Positions 1 through 6,500 of a DNA stretch of 16,525 nt are shown here, piece by piece. The notes beneath the pieces were generated by a model. That model was given only the letters and a program-made list of their open reading frames with translations. It was not told where the DNA came from and did no database searches. This DNA comes from BMS3ABIN04 sp965554225 (GTDB lineage: Bacteria; Bacteroidota; Ignavibacteria; Ignavibacteriales; Melioribacteraceae): NCBI GenBank assembly GCA_965554225.1, contig CBEVZC010000066.1, positions 1-16,525 on the forward strand, written 5' to 3'. A program made the translations under genes and the position numbers. Within the stretch, counting starts at the first letter, position 1; each line of letters begins with the position of its first letter.

Positions 1-5
1 AAATA

Positions 6-30
6 ATATTATTTTAAATTTAAATAATAT
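6..30. repeat. AT-only inverted repeat downstream of dnaA
   Basis: ATATTATTT (6-14) is the exact reverse complement of AAATAATAT (22-30), leaving a 7-nt spacer. It lies 37 bp past the dnaA stop codon. It could form a weak hairpin at the end of the dnaA transcript, but the stem holds no G or C. Such inverted repeats arise by chance in DNA this AT-rich. The rest of 1-66 shows nothing I can assign. Confidence 0.25.
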
Positions 31-66
31 AAAACTATAGAGGTTGTTTTATGAAGAAAAAATTTA

Positions 67-1479
67 CTAGACACAAAGTTCAATTTTATTTCTTATTGTA
101 TCTACTATTTCTTTCATAGCCATATCTTCGGAAATTAGTTTATCAATACTATTAAAAGCATGAATAACAGTTGAATGGTCTCTGCCTCCAAAATGAAGAC
201 CAATGGTTTTAAGAGATGAGCGAGTTAATTTTTTAGAAAGGTACATTGCTATTTGACGTGCTAATACCACCTCTTTTTTTCTATTTTTTTCTCTTACTTT
301 ATTTTCATCAACATCAAAATACTTACATACAACTTGGTTAATATAGTCTATGGAAATATTAGTCTCACGAACAGTTGCAATTTCCTTAACAGTCTTTTTA
401 ACTAACTCGAAGTTAATATCTGCAGATCCAAGTGAAGCATTAGCTAAGAGCTTTATTAAACATCCCTCAAGCTCACGGATATTTGTTTTTATGTTATAAG
501 CTATATATTCAATAATATCATTAGAAAGGGATATGCCAAAGCTTTTGCTTTTGTTTTTCAAAATTGCAAGTCGGGTTTCAAAATCAGGTGGCTGTATATC
601 AGCTGTTAAACCCCATTGGAATCTAGAAATTAGTCTTTCGTTTAATCCGTTAAGATCTTTTGGAGGTTTATCGCTGGATAAAATTATTTGTTTCCCTGCT
701 TGATGAAGAGTGTTAAAAATGTGGAAAAACAAATCTTGGGTTTTCTCCTTTCCAATTAGAAATTGAATATCATCAATAATAAGAACGTCCATATTTTTAT
801 AAAAATTGGAAAACTCATTTACGGTATTAGATTGAATTGACTCTACAAATTCAACAGTAAAAATATCTGAAGATAAATAAATAACTCTTTTCTTATAATC
901 ATTAGCAATAATTTTATTACCAATAGCTTGAATTAAATGTGTTTTTCCTAAACCAACACCGCCATAAATAAAAAGAGGATTAAATGATGTTTCGCCGGGA
1001 CTTTCGCTAACTGCAATTGCCGCCGCCCGGGCTAATTGATTGCCCTCGCCTTTAATAAAATTATCAAATCGGTAACGAGGACTTAAATAATTATCGAATG
1101 ATTCTTCGTTATCTTCTTTTTTTATACCAATATATTTTTCTTTTGGAGGTTTAAGAGAAACGTCTAAATCTTCAGAAAAAAGATCCGGTTGATAAGAATC
1201 GGATTGTGATATTATATAAACCAGTTTTCCATTATCGCCAAGCATTTGAGAAATGGTCTTGTTAATAAGTGTATTAAAATGTTCCTCAATCCACTCAATA
1301 AAATAACTGTTTGGCACTTGAATTTTTAATGTGCTTTCGCTTAGTTCAACAGGTTTGATAGGAAGAAACCAAGTATTATAAGTTATAAAAGGAACATTTT
1401 TCTTAATAACCGATAAACATTCCTTCCAAACGTTTGTAGCGTTTTTGAGCTCCGATGAATTAATGGTTTTGCTTTCCAA
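67..1479 (-). CDS. dnaA: Chromosomal replication initiator protein DnaA
   Basis: DnaA is the AAA+ ATPase that binds DnaA boxes, melts the origin and loads the replicative helicase; it also represses its own gene. Numbered from a TTG start at 1479 (470 aa), the Walker A loop GGVGLGKT is at about 173-180 and Walker B IIDD at about 234-237. The sensor-2 arginine (NIRELEG) is near 335 and the domain IV signature GGRDHSTVIHA at about 431-441. The N-terminal domain I pattern (VWKECLSVI) and a variable linker are also present. The frame contains no ATG before the conserved domain. Candidate starts are TTG 1530, GTG 1494 and TTG 1479. I prefer 1479 because it puts the conserved Trp at residue 18, near the usual place, and has a GGA about 10 nt upstream. 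The 1530 start would add 17 residues. A perfect DnaA box (1487-1495) would then lie in the leader, consistent with autoregulation. Function is near certain; the start is not. Confidence 0.97.
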   Translation of the reverse strand: MESKTINSSELKNATNVWKECLSVIKKNVPFITYNTWFLPIKPVELSESTLKIQVPNSYFIEWIEEHFNTLINKTISQMLGDNGKLVYIISQSDSYQPDLFSEDLDVSLKPPKEKYIGIKKEDNEESFDNYLSPRYRFDNFIKGEGNQLARAAAIAVSESPGETSFNPLFIYGGVGLGKTHLIQAIGNKIIANDYKKRVIYLSSDIFTVEFVESIQSNTVNEFSNFYKNMDVLIIDDIQFLIGKEKTQDLFFHIFNTLHQAGKQIILSSDKPPKDLNGLNERLISRFQWGLTADIQPPDFETRLAILKNKSKSFGISLSNDIIEYIAYNIKTNIRELEGCLIKLLANASLGSADINFELVKKTVKEIATVRETNISIDYINQVVCKYFDVDENKVREKNRKKEVVLARQIAMYLSKKLTRSSLKTIGLHFGGRDHSTVIHAFNSIDKLISEDMAMKEIVDTIRNKIELCV

Positions 1480-1486
1480 AATAAAG

Positions 1487-1495
1487 TTATCCACA
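1487..1495 (+). promoter_or_regulatory. Perfect DnaA box (TTATCCACA)
   Basis: This is an exact match to the high-affinity DnaA-box consensus. It overlaps the first codons of the longest dnaA frame, or the leader if translation starts at TTG 1479. That position fits repression of dnaA by its own product. Confidence 0.6.
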
Positions 1496-1560
1496 AAAAT
1501 AAGGTAAAAAAAAGAGTTATAAACAATCAAAAAAAAACAAAGTTTAAAACCCCAAAAAAA

Positions 1561-1580
1561 GCATTAACAAGTTATTAACA
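1561..1580 (+). promoter_or_regulatory. Pair of degenerate DnaA-box-like 9-mers, 11-bp period
   Basis: GCATTAACA (1561-1569) and TTATTAACA (1572-1580) repeat the core ATTAACA 11 bp apart, about one helical turn. The second differs from TTATNCACA at one position. The same period recurs at 1715-1734, which makes weak DnaA sites more plausible than isolated matches would. Confidence 0.35.
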
Positions 1581-1688
1581 TTAAAAAACAACCGCTAACT
1601 TACTACAAAACAATACGTTAAAGCATTGTTTTTAATTGTTGTTTACATAAATAACAAAAAATCAAAAAACTAACAAACAAAGCGTTGG

Positions 1689-1708
1689 TTTGTGAAACGT
1701 TTCACAAA
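1689..1708. promoter_or_regulatory. 20-bp perfect palindrome, candidate operator
   Basis: TTTGTGAAACGTTTCACAAA equals its own reverse complement over all 20 bases. Its TGTGA-N6-TCACA frame is the textbook half-site arrangement of CRP/FNR-family sites. Its CG-centred core (GAAACGTTTC) also resembles LacI/GalR-family operators. It sits about 210 bp from both the dnaA and epimerase starts and 7 bp from a DnaA-box pair. Which protein binds cannot be told from sequence alone. Confidence 0.6.
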
Positions 1709-1714
1709 GACCGC

Positions 1715-1734
1715 TTATGCACAACTTATTAACA
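1715..1734 (+). promoter_or_regulatory. Tandem DnaA boxes, 11-bp period
   Basis: TTATGCACA (1715-1723) matches TTATNCACA exactly. TTATTAACA (1726-1734) follows in the same orientation after 2 bp and has one mismatch. Tightly spaced boxes in one orientation favour cooperative DnaA binding. Confidence 0.5.
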
Positions 1735-1916
1735 TCTTTCGCGCTATTCTCTTCTGCTATGAAAATATGATTTATTTGTCATTTGAGCAAATAAAATTTT
1801 TTTTAAAATCTTAACTTCTTTCGTTATAACAAATTAAAATTTATTCTTTGTTAAAAATAACTTTTGTGTAAATTTATTTTTCTAATAAAAAAATAAAATA
1901 GGATAGAAAAATCAAA

Positions 1917-2843
1917 ATGAAAATAGTAATTACGGGAGGCGCAGGTTTTATCGGAAGTCATTTAGCAGAGTTTTGGACCCAAATGGGAAACGAAGTAGTT
2001 GTTTTAGATAATCTAAGAAGCGGGTTTACCAAAAATATTGAAAATATTAATAATGTTGAGCTGGTTAATGCAAGTATCACAGATAGGAATCAAGTTTTTA
2101 ATGTATTAGAGGGAGCGGACTATGTTTTTAATTTGGCAGCAATGATTTCAGTTCCTGAATCGATTGAAAAACCGGAAGAATGTGTAAATATAAATGTTCT
2201 AGGACTTCTAAATGTTTTAGATGCTGCAAAAAAACATAAGGTTAAAAAAGTAGTTCACTCCAGCTCTGCCGCAGTTTACGGCGACGACCCTGTGCTTCCT
2301 AAAAAAGTAGATATGCGCCCAAAACCGTTAAGTCCATATGGTATAACTAAGTTGGATGGTGAGTATTATTTACAAATGTACAAAGATCAATACGATTTAA
2401 ATACAACTTCATTAAGATACTTTAATGTTTTTGGACCACGACAAGATCCAAAAAGTCAATATGCTGCTGCGGTTCCCATCTTTATTTACAAGGCTCTTAA
2501 AAATGATACAATAACTATTTACGGAGATGGTGAGCAAACAAGAGATTTTATCTTTGTTAAGGATGTTGTTAAGGCTAATGTGCTTGCTGCAAAAGAGGAA
2601 AGTATTAGCGGTGTCTTCAATGTAGCTAATGAGCAGACAATATCGATTAAACAATTAGCAAATAAAATAATTGAATTAACAAACTCTCGCAGTAGAATAG
2701 TTTATGAGGCAGAAAGACCCGGAGATATTAAGCATAGTTATGCATCTATTAAAGAGACAAGAGAGGTTTTAGGATTCGAGCCGCAGCACAACATTGACTC
2801 GGCCTTAATAGAAACAATTAATTTTTTTAAAACAAAATTATAG
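1917..2843 (+). CDS. NAD-dependent sugar-nucleotide epimerase (extended SDR, WbpP/GalE-like)
   Basis: This is probably a cytoplasmic UDP-sugar 4-epimerase supplying activated sugars for surface polysaccharide. The 308-aa protein has the Rossmann NAD-binding motif G7-x2-G10-x2-G13 and an acidic residue (D31) ending the second strand, as in NAD-preferring enzymes. The catalytic set is a serine in HSSSAAVYG (115-117), Y141 and K145 in YGITK. The stretch RYFNVFGPRQDP near 169-180 and the following SQYAAAVP resemble UDP-N-acetylhexosamine 4-epimerases of the WbpP type more than narrow GalE, but substrate cannot be read reliably. The ATG at 1917 has AGGA 13 nt upstream, a loose Shine-Dalgarno match. 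It is the first gene of a tight cluster: the asparaginase begins 11 bp after its stop. It is read divergently from dnaA. Confidence 0.9.
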   Translation: MKIVITGGAGFIGSHLAEFWTQMGNEVVVLDNLRSGFTKNIENINNVELVNASITDRNQVFNVLEGADYVFNLAAMISVPESIEKPEECVNINVLGLLNVLDAAKKHKVKKVVHSSSAAVYGDDPVLPKKVDMRPKPLSPYGITKLDGEYYLQMYKDQYDLNTTSLRYFNVFGPRQDPKSQYAAAVPIFIYKALKNDTITIYGDGEQTRDFIFVKDVVKANVLAAKEESISGVFNVANEQTISIKQLANKIIELTNSRSRIVYEAERPGDIKHSYASIKETREVLGFEPQHNIDSALIETINFFKTKL

Positions 2844-2854
2844 TTCTTGATACC

Positions 2855-3820
2855 ATGAAAAATATTGTAATAGTTTTTACCGGGGGAACGTTTTCGATGA
2901 AAATAGACGAAAAAACCGGCAGCGCCGTCCCACATTATCTTGGGCAGGAATTAGTAAATATGATTCCTGAGATAGGAAACCTGGCAAGTATTTCGGTTTA
3001 TAACTTCGGAAATTATCCTAGTCCGCATATTACTCCGGAGTTAATGCTGGATCTTTCTAAGGTAATTAGAAAGCTTATTAAAGACCCTAAGGTTGACGGA
3101 GTTATAATAACACACGGCACAGATACACTTGAGGAAACAGCTTATCTAATTGATCTAACGGTAAAAACGGAAAAGCCGATTGTACTTATCGGAGCAATGA
3201 AAACGAGCACAGAACCGGATTGGGACGGAGAAAAAAACTTAATAGATGCCATACACATTTGTAATAACGAAAACAGAGGCGTAGGTGCGCTTGTCTGTTT
3301 AAATGGAGAGATAAACGCAGCAAGCGAGGTAACAAAAACCCATACTGAAAACGTAGAAACGTTTCATAGTCTTGATTTTGGGGCCTTGGGTTTTGTTGAT
3401 AGAGGCTGGGTTGTTTTTAACAGAATGCCACGTAAGCTTGAATGTATAGAGACGGATAAAATAGATTCAGATGTGGATCTCATAAAAGTATATGCCGGTA
3501 TAAACAACAAATGCTTTAAATTCTCTGCAGACAGTGGTGTTCACGGGCTAGTTGTTGAGGCTTTGGGTGTAGGCAATGTTCCTCCCCCGGCTTTTGAAGG
3601 AATACAATATGTTCTTAATAAAGGGATTCCTGTTGTTTTAACATCCCGCTGCCCGGCAGGTGAAACATTGGATATATATGGTTATCCTGGAGCGGGAAAG
3701 TGGTTAAAAGAAGCCGGCGTTATTTTTACAGATTATTTGAATGGTCAGAAAGCAAGGATAAAGCTTATGTTGGGTCTGGGCAAAACAAAGGATATAGATG
3801 AAATAAGAGAGCTTTTCTAG
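2855..3820 (+). CDS. L-asparaginase, cytoplasmic (type I-like)
   Basis: This enzyme hydrolyses asparagine to aspartate and ammonia. The 321-aa protein has no signal peptide and starts directly with the first catalytic motif TGGTF, so the nucleophilic threonine is T12. The second motif, HGTDTLEET at 87-95, gives T89 and D90. S56 (PSPHITPE) and K162 (VTKTHTENVETF) align with the remaining active-site serine and lysine of the E. coli AnsA type. The C-terminal domain pattern (GNVPPP, VVLTSRCPAGE, then a late YLNGQKARIKL) is also typical. It shares the 12-residue-wide spacing and length of type I enzymes (about 330 aa). Aspartyl-tRNA(Asn)-related GatD paralogues share the fold but carry an extra N-terminal domain that is absent here. 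The start ATG lacks an obvious ribosome binding site, and its stop overlaps the next start by one base (TAGTG), suggesting coupled translation. Confidence 0.9.
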   Translation: MKNIVIVFTGGTFSMKIDEKTGSAVPHYLGQELVNMIPEIGNLASISVYNFGNYPSPHITPELMLDLSKVIRKLIKDPKVDGVIITHGTDTLEETAYLIDLTVKTEKPIVLIGAMKTSTEPDWDGEKNLIDAIHICNNENRGVGALVCLNGEINAASEVTKTHTENVETFHSLDFGALGFVDRGWVVFNRMPRKLECIETDKIDSDVDLIKVYAGINNKCFKFSADSGVHGLVVEALGVGNVPPPAFEGIQYVLNKGIPVVLTSRCPAGETLDIYGYPGAGKWLKEAGVIFTDYLNGQKARIKLMLGLGKTKDIDEIRELF

Positions 3821-4350
3821 TGAGTTTTACAGATAAATATGAGGAGAACAAGCGATGGATTCCCTCCGTAATATTAATTCCCATTGCTATACTTTTAATT
3901 CTTAACCACGGAAGATTTATACTTGTTTTGGATCATATTAACTTATTGTTCCACGAAGGCGGACATGGAATATTTAGAATATTCGGTAAATTTATATACA
4001 CCGCCGGCGGATCGCTGATGCAAATTATTATCCCGTCATTGTTTATTTACTATTTCTTATCAAACAGAAAAGGGGTAGGTGTACAGATAAGTTTGTTTTA
4101 CTTGGCTGAAAATTTAATGAATATTGGTGTTTATGCTGCCGATGCTAGAGCGCGTAGACTTCCTTTGCTTGGAGGTAATAAAGTTTACCACGACTGGCAT
4201 TATCTTTTAAAAGAGATGGGAATGTTGAACTATGACCAAGTTGTCGGAAATTTGTTTTTCTATTCTGCAATCGCTGTTATGATGGCGGGAGTTTTACTCC
4301 CTCTGATTATGAAAGATTACAAAGAGTCGAATATAGAGCTGAACCTCTAA
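3820..4350 (+). CDS. Small integral membrane protein with HExxH motif (M50-like putative peptidase)
   Basis: This 176-aa protein has hydrophobic segments near residues 14-34, 63-80, 87-105 and 143-163. The motif H45-E46-G-G-H49 lies at the start of the second half-helix, as in zinc metallopeptidases of the M50 type. It is followed by GGSLMQIIIP, a conserved-looking YAADARARRLPLLGG block (105-119) and HDW (124-126), which could supply a third metal ligand. These features resemble M50B-like membrane proteins, though no substrate is known to me. It lacks the classical NxxPxxPLDG motif of site-2 proteases, so proteolysis is an inference. Translation starts at GTG 3820, sharing its G with the asparaginase TAG stop. 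The overlap argues for cotranscription with the asparaginase and epimerase. Confidence 0.72.
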   Translation: MSFTDKYEENKRWIPSVILIPIAILLILNHGRFILVLDHINLLFHEGGHGIFRIFGKFIYTAGGSLMQIIIPSLFIYYFLSNRKGVGVQISLFYLAENLMNIGVYAADARARRLPLLGGNKVYHDWHYLLKEMGMLNYDQVVGNLFFYSAIAVMMAGVLLPLIMKDYKESNIELNL

Positions 4351-4380
4351 GCAGAATTTTAAATTGGTTTTTTAATTAAT

Positions 4381-4388
4381 TACTTTTG
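4381..4388 (+). promoter_or_regulatory. Possible Bacteroidota-type -7 element (TAnnTTTG)
   Basis: TACTTTTG matches the TAnnTTTG -7 element of Bacteroidota primary promoters and lies 31 bp before the phosphoesterase ATG. A TTGG at 4365 is too close to be a standard -33 element, so only half of the promoter is supported. It would give the phosphoesterase its own transcript. Confidence 0.3.
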
Positions 4389-4419
4389 CAAACTATTGAT
4401 TTACAAATCAGGAAACGGA

Positions 4420-5595
4420 ATGAAAAAGAAAATATTAGATTTTTTTATAGTATTTTTTCTCACAAGCATAGGATTGTCGGCTCAAAGCTTTAAGTTCGCA
4501 GCAATGTCCGACTCTCGCGGTCCGTACAACGGTGTGAATGATCCCGTACTTTCAACTTTAGCAAGTCATTTGGTTGAATCTCAGCCGGATGTAAAGTTTG
4601 TGGTTTTTGCTGGGGATTTTGTTAACGGGAACGAGCACAATCCGGAAAAAACTTTGCGGGAATTAAAACACTGGAAAGATGTAATGTCTCCGGTATATAA
4701 TAATAAAAGAATGATTTGGCCAAAAATTTGGCCGGTAATAGGAAACCACGAGGTCAGAAATCGCAAAGATGAAGATAATTTCAGAAAAGTATTTCCTAAT
4801 GTTTTCTCAAACGGACCGGATGACGAGAAAGGATTATCATATTCGTTTGACTTTCAAAACTCGCACTTTGCTATGGTAAATACAGATAATTGGTACTACG
4901 GAGATCCACTGGATACTACGGACGACAGAAGAGATTGGCATTATGTTAAGCATTTAGACTGGCTGGAAAATGACCTTGCTGCAGCAAGAAAAAGAGGAGT
5001 TGAACATATTTTTGTGTTTAGTCATGAAATGGCGTTTCCTACAGGGGGTCATTTAAGAGACGGTCTGCCCAATCTTGGCCGCCACCTAAAGCTGCCATTA
5101 GACTCAACAAGAACGTGGTACTTAAATAGAAGAAACAAGTTTTGGGATTTGCTGAAAAAACATCATGTAGATGCACATATTTGCGGACACGAACACCGTT
5201 ATGCCAGGCAATCGGTTGAAGGAGTATACGAAATAATTAATGGAAGCGCAGGCGCACCGGTTTATCACCTTAATCCTAAATACAGAACGACAAACGTAGA
5301 CTCGGTTTATCCCGGAGATGAGATGAGTTATGCCGAAGCTGAAAAACATTATAAGGTGTTAAATTATTTTTACGGACCGGGAGAAAACTCGCAGGCTTCA
5401 AGAAACTTTGTGGGATTAAAAGCATTTAATTACTCAGTTTACAATGTACAAAATGATTCTATTGTGGTAGAGACATACGGTGCCTTTCCTAAAGAAAAAA
5501 CTAGAAATGTCTTAGATTCCCCTATAAAATTAATAGATAAGTTTGTTATAAAAAACACTGCGACATTAAAAGACAGTTCAAATATGTGTAAGTGA
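4420..5595 (+). CDS. Secreted calcineurin-like metallophosphoesterase
   Basis: This is an exported hydrolase of phosphate esters with a dinuclear metal centre; the substrate is unknown. The 391-aa protein starts with a signal peptide (KKK, then a hydrophobic core to about residue 19, with likely cleavage after LSAQ at 22). The metallophosphoesterase motifs appear in order: D31-S-R33, G65-D66, G108-N-H-E111, H202 (FSHE) and G256-H-E-H259. The first motif normally reads D-x-H; here arginine replaces the histidine, which may alter one metal site. I chose ATG 4420 over an upstream in-frame TTG (4396) because it begins a canonical signal peptide and has GGAA close upstream. A 69-bp gap separates it from the previous gene, so it may be transcribed on its own. 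The 3' flank shows no clear terminator. Confidence 0.9.
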   Translation: MKKKILDFFIVFFLTSIGLSAQSFKFAAMSDSRGPYNGVNDPVLSTLASHLVESQPDVKFVVFAGDFVNGNEHNPEKTLRELKHWKDVMSPVYNNKRMIWPKIWPVIGNHEVRNRKDEDNFRKVFPNVFSNGPDDEKGLSYSFDFQNSHFAMVNTDNWYYGDPLDTTDDRRDWHYVKHLDWLENDLAAARKRGVEHIFVFSHEMAFPTGGHLRDGLPNLGRHLKLPLDSTRTWYLNRRNKFWDLLKKHHVDAHICGHEHRYARQSVEGVYEIINGSAGAPVYHLNPKYRTTNVDSVYPGDEMSYAEAEKHYKVLNYFYGPGENSQASRNFVGLKAFNYSVYNVQNDSIVVETYGAFPKEKTRNVLDSPIKLIDKFVIKNTATLKDSSNMCK

Positions 5596-5841
5596 GGCAA
5601 TTGAGACCTGATAGAGGACAATAGAAACTTTAAAAATGATTCATTACGTGATTTGTGAAAGCTGCACGTACTTTGGGGTTTAACAAAGCACAGGCAGGGA
5701 ACATACAATAATCAAAAAAATATTACTAATACAGCACCCTAAAATGCCAGTCTGTCAGAAACCAGATTAAAACTATTGTGTTGGTTTTTAATTTCCTTTT
5801 CATTTCAAACTGTGATTATGCGCACGAGAAAAATTTTTTAC

Positions 5842-5872
5842 TTGACAAAAATAAATTTTTACCGTAGTTTCG
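5842..5872 (+). promoter_or_regulatory. Likely promoter of the membrane protein / HTH regulator unit
   Basis: A perfect TTGACA lies at 5842-5847. At 17 bp spacing stands TAGTTT (5865-5870), a poor match to TATAAT. The same bases read TAGTTTCG, one mismatch from the Bacteroidota -7 element TAnnTTTG and about 20 nt downstream of the TTG. Either reading puts the transcription start near 5877, inside the 24-bp repeat (5872-5895), where a bound repressor would block initiation. Confidence 0.5.
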
Positions 5873-5895
5873 CTTTATAAAACAAAGTGCTTTAT
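5872..5895 (+). promoter_or_regulatory. Copy 1 of a duplicated 24-bp operator-like element
   Basis: The sequence from GCTTTATAAAACAAAG through TGCTTTAT recurs at 6817-6840 with one difference (G to T at position 18). Its core AAAG-TG-CTTT extends outward as AAAACAAAG/CTTTATTTT (5879-5898), pairing at 8 of 9 positions, which suggests a dimeric regulator. It lies 14 bp before the ATG at 5910 and overlaps the predicted transcription start. The winged-helix protein encoded in the same unit is the obvious candidate ligand, by proximity only. Confidence 0.55.
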
Positions 5896-5909
5896 TTTTG
5901 GAGGCAAAA

Positions 5910-6500
5910 ATGGATGATCAAAAAGCTCTCGAAGAATTATCCTACATAAAACAGATTATGCAGGATAGCAGAAAAACGGTTGTCGATAACGGCATCGGGT
6001 ATATAACATGGGGCATTATAATAGTTATGGGACTTATGTCGTCATATTTTATGATTGTCAATAAGATTAAAAATAATTACGAATTGAATTGGATTATTCT
6101 TATAGGAATAGGATGGATATTCTCTTTTGTTTCTGCAAGAAAGGACAGAAAATATAAGTCCACAACAATGGCTGGAAAAATACTTGCAGGTATTTGGTTT
6201 TCTTCCGGTATTGCAATGACAATCGTTGGTTTTGTCGGTCCTGTTTCAGGAGGAATAAAAGGGGTTTTTGTAAGCGCTGTAATTTCAATAATACTTGGGG
6301 TTGCTTATTTTGTGAGCGGTATTGTTTATGGCAGCCGGTGGATTACCCTGTTGTCAATAGGTTGGTGGGCTGGAGCTATCCTAATGCTTTTTTGGCCAGG
6401 TATGCAAGTGTTTTGGATTATGTCGTTAATGATGATTTTTTTTCAAATAATTCCGGGTCTATTTCTTTACCAACAAGCAAAAAAGGAGCTTGCTGGTTAA
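5910..6500 (+). CDS. Hypothetical six-helix membrane protein
   Basis: I do not recognise a named family. The 196-aa protein begins with a short polar, helical N-terminus (MDDQKALEELSYIKQIMQDS). About six hydrophobic segments follow, near 30-50, 58-76, 89-109, 117-137, 142-161 and 165-187, with glycine-rich helices and few charges. It is therefore an inner-membrane protein, with no visible catalytic motif. I chose ATG 5910 instead of the upstream in-frame TTG (5898) because GGAG at 5900-5903 is correctly spaced for 5910. Its TAA stop abuts the ATG of the HTH regulator with no gap, so the two are surely cotranscribed. In FCB genomes, membrane proteins of this kind are often paired with a small winged-helix regulator. 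A role as sensor or partner of that regulator is conceivable, but I see no direct evidence for it. Confidence 0.8.
   Translation: MDDQKALEELSYIKQIMQDSRKTVVDNGIGYITWGIIIVMGLMSSYFMIVNKIKNNYELNWIILIGIGWIFSFVSARKDRKYKSTTMAGKILAGIWFSSGIAMTIVGFVGPVSGGIKGVFVSAVISIILGVAYFVSGIVYGSRWITLLSIGWWAGAILMLFWPGMQVFWIMSLMMIFFQIIPGLFLYQQAKKELAG

Larger units (their letters stand above)
1480..1916. other. Candidate origin / dnaA-epimerase intergenic region
   Basis: This is the gap between the preferred dnaA start and the epimerase, read in opposite directions. It is strongly AT-rich, especially 1775-1916. It carries DnaA-box-like 9-mers all in the plus orientation: TTATCCACA (1487), TTATAAACA (1517), TTATTAACA (1572), TTATGCACA (1715) and TTATTAACA (1726). 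Two match TTATNCACA exactly and three differ at one position. Boxes next to dnaA with an adjacent AT-rich stretch are the usual layout of a bacterial oriC. The box count is modest, however, and autoregulation of dnaA would explain part of it. The region must also hold promoters for both flanking genes, but I could not fix either with confidence. Confidence 0.5.
5596..5909. other. Intergenic region, no gene recognised
   Basis: The first 240 bases hold no convincing gene or RNA. There is a short inverted repeat (TACGTG 5645-5650 / CACGTA 5665-5670) with a 14-nt loop, and a weak stem around 5748-5766, neither followed by a clear T-run. The last 70 bases hold the promoter and operator-like element of the downstream membrane protein gene. 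Confidence 0.5.

Noticed and set aside
51..119. 22-codon plus-strand frame with GAGG upstream, overlapping the 3' end of dnaA on the other strand
   Set aside because: It has a good ribosome binding site and a basic-hydrophobic peptide, but it is very short and 53 nt lie antisense to conserved dnaA coding sequence. Codon choice there is dictated by dnaA.
1847..1876. Promoter for the epimerase gene (TTTG near 1847, TAACTTTTG near 1858, TAAATT near 1869)
   Set aside because: Spacing fits neither a sigma-70 nor a Bacteroidota promoter; in such AT-rich DNA partial matches are expected by chance.
3356..3365. GAAACGTTTC, the core of the 20-bp palindrome, inside the asparaginase gene
   Set aside because: Only 10 bp are palindromic, the outer half-sites are missing, and it lies within conserved coding sequence.
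5652..5712. Possible gene remnant reading V-K-A-A-R-T-L-G-F-N-K-A-Q-A-G-N-I-Q in the 5596-5909 gap
   Set aside because: It vaguely recalls a Fis-type helix, but it is short, preceded by an in-frame stop, and has no further homology on either side.
5748..5766. Possible terminator hairpin after the phosphoesterase gene
   Set aside because: The stem is short with a mismatch and no T-run follows directly.
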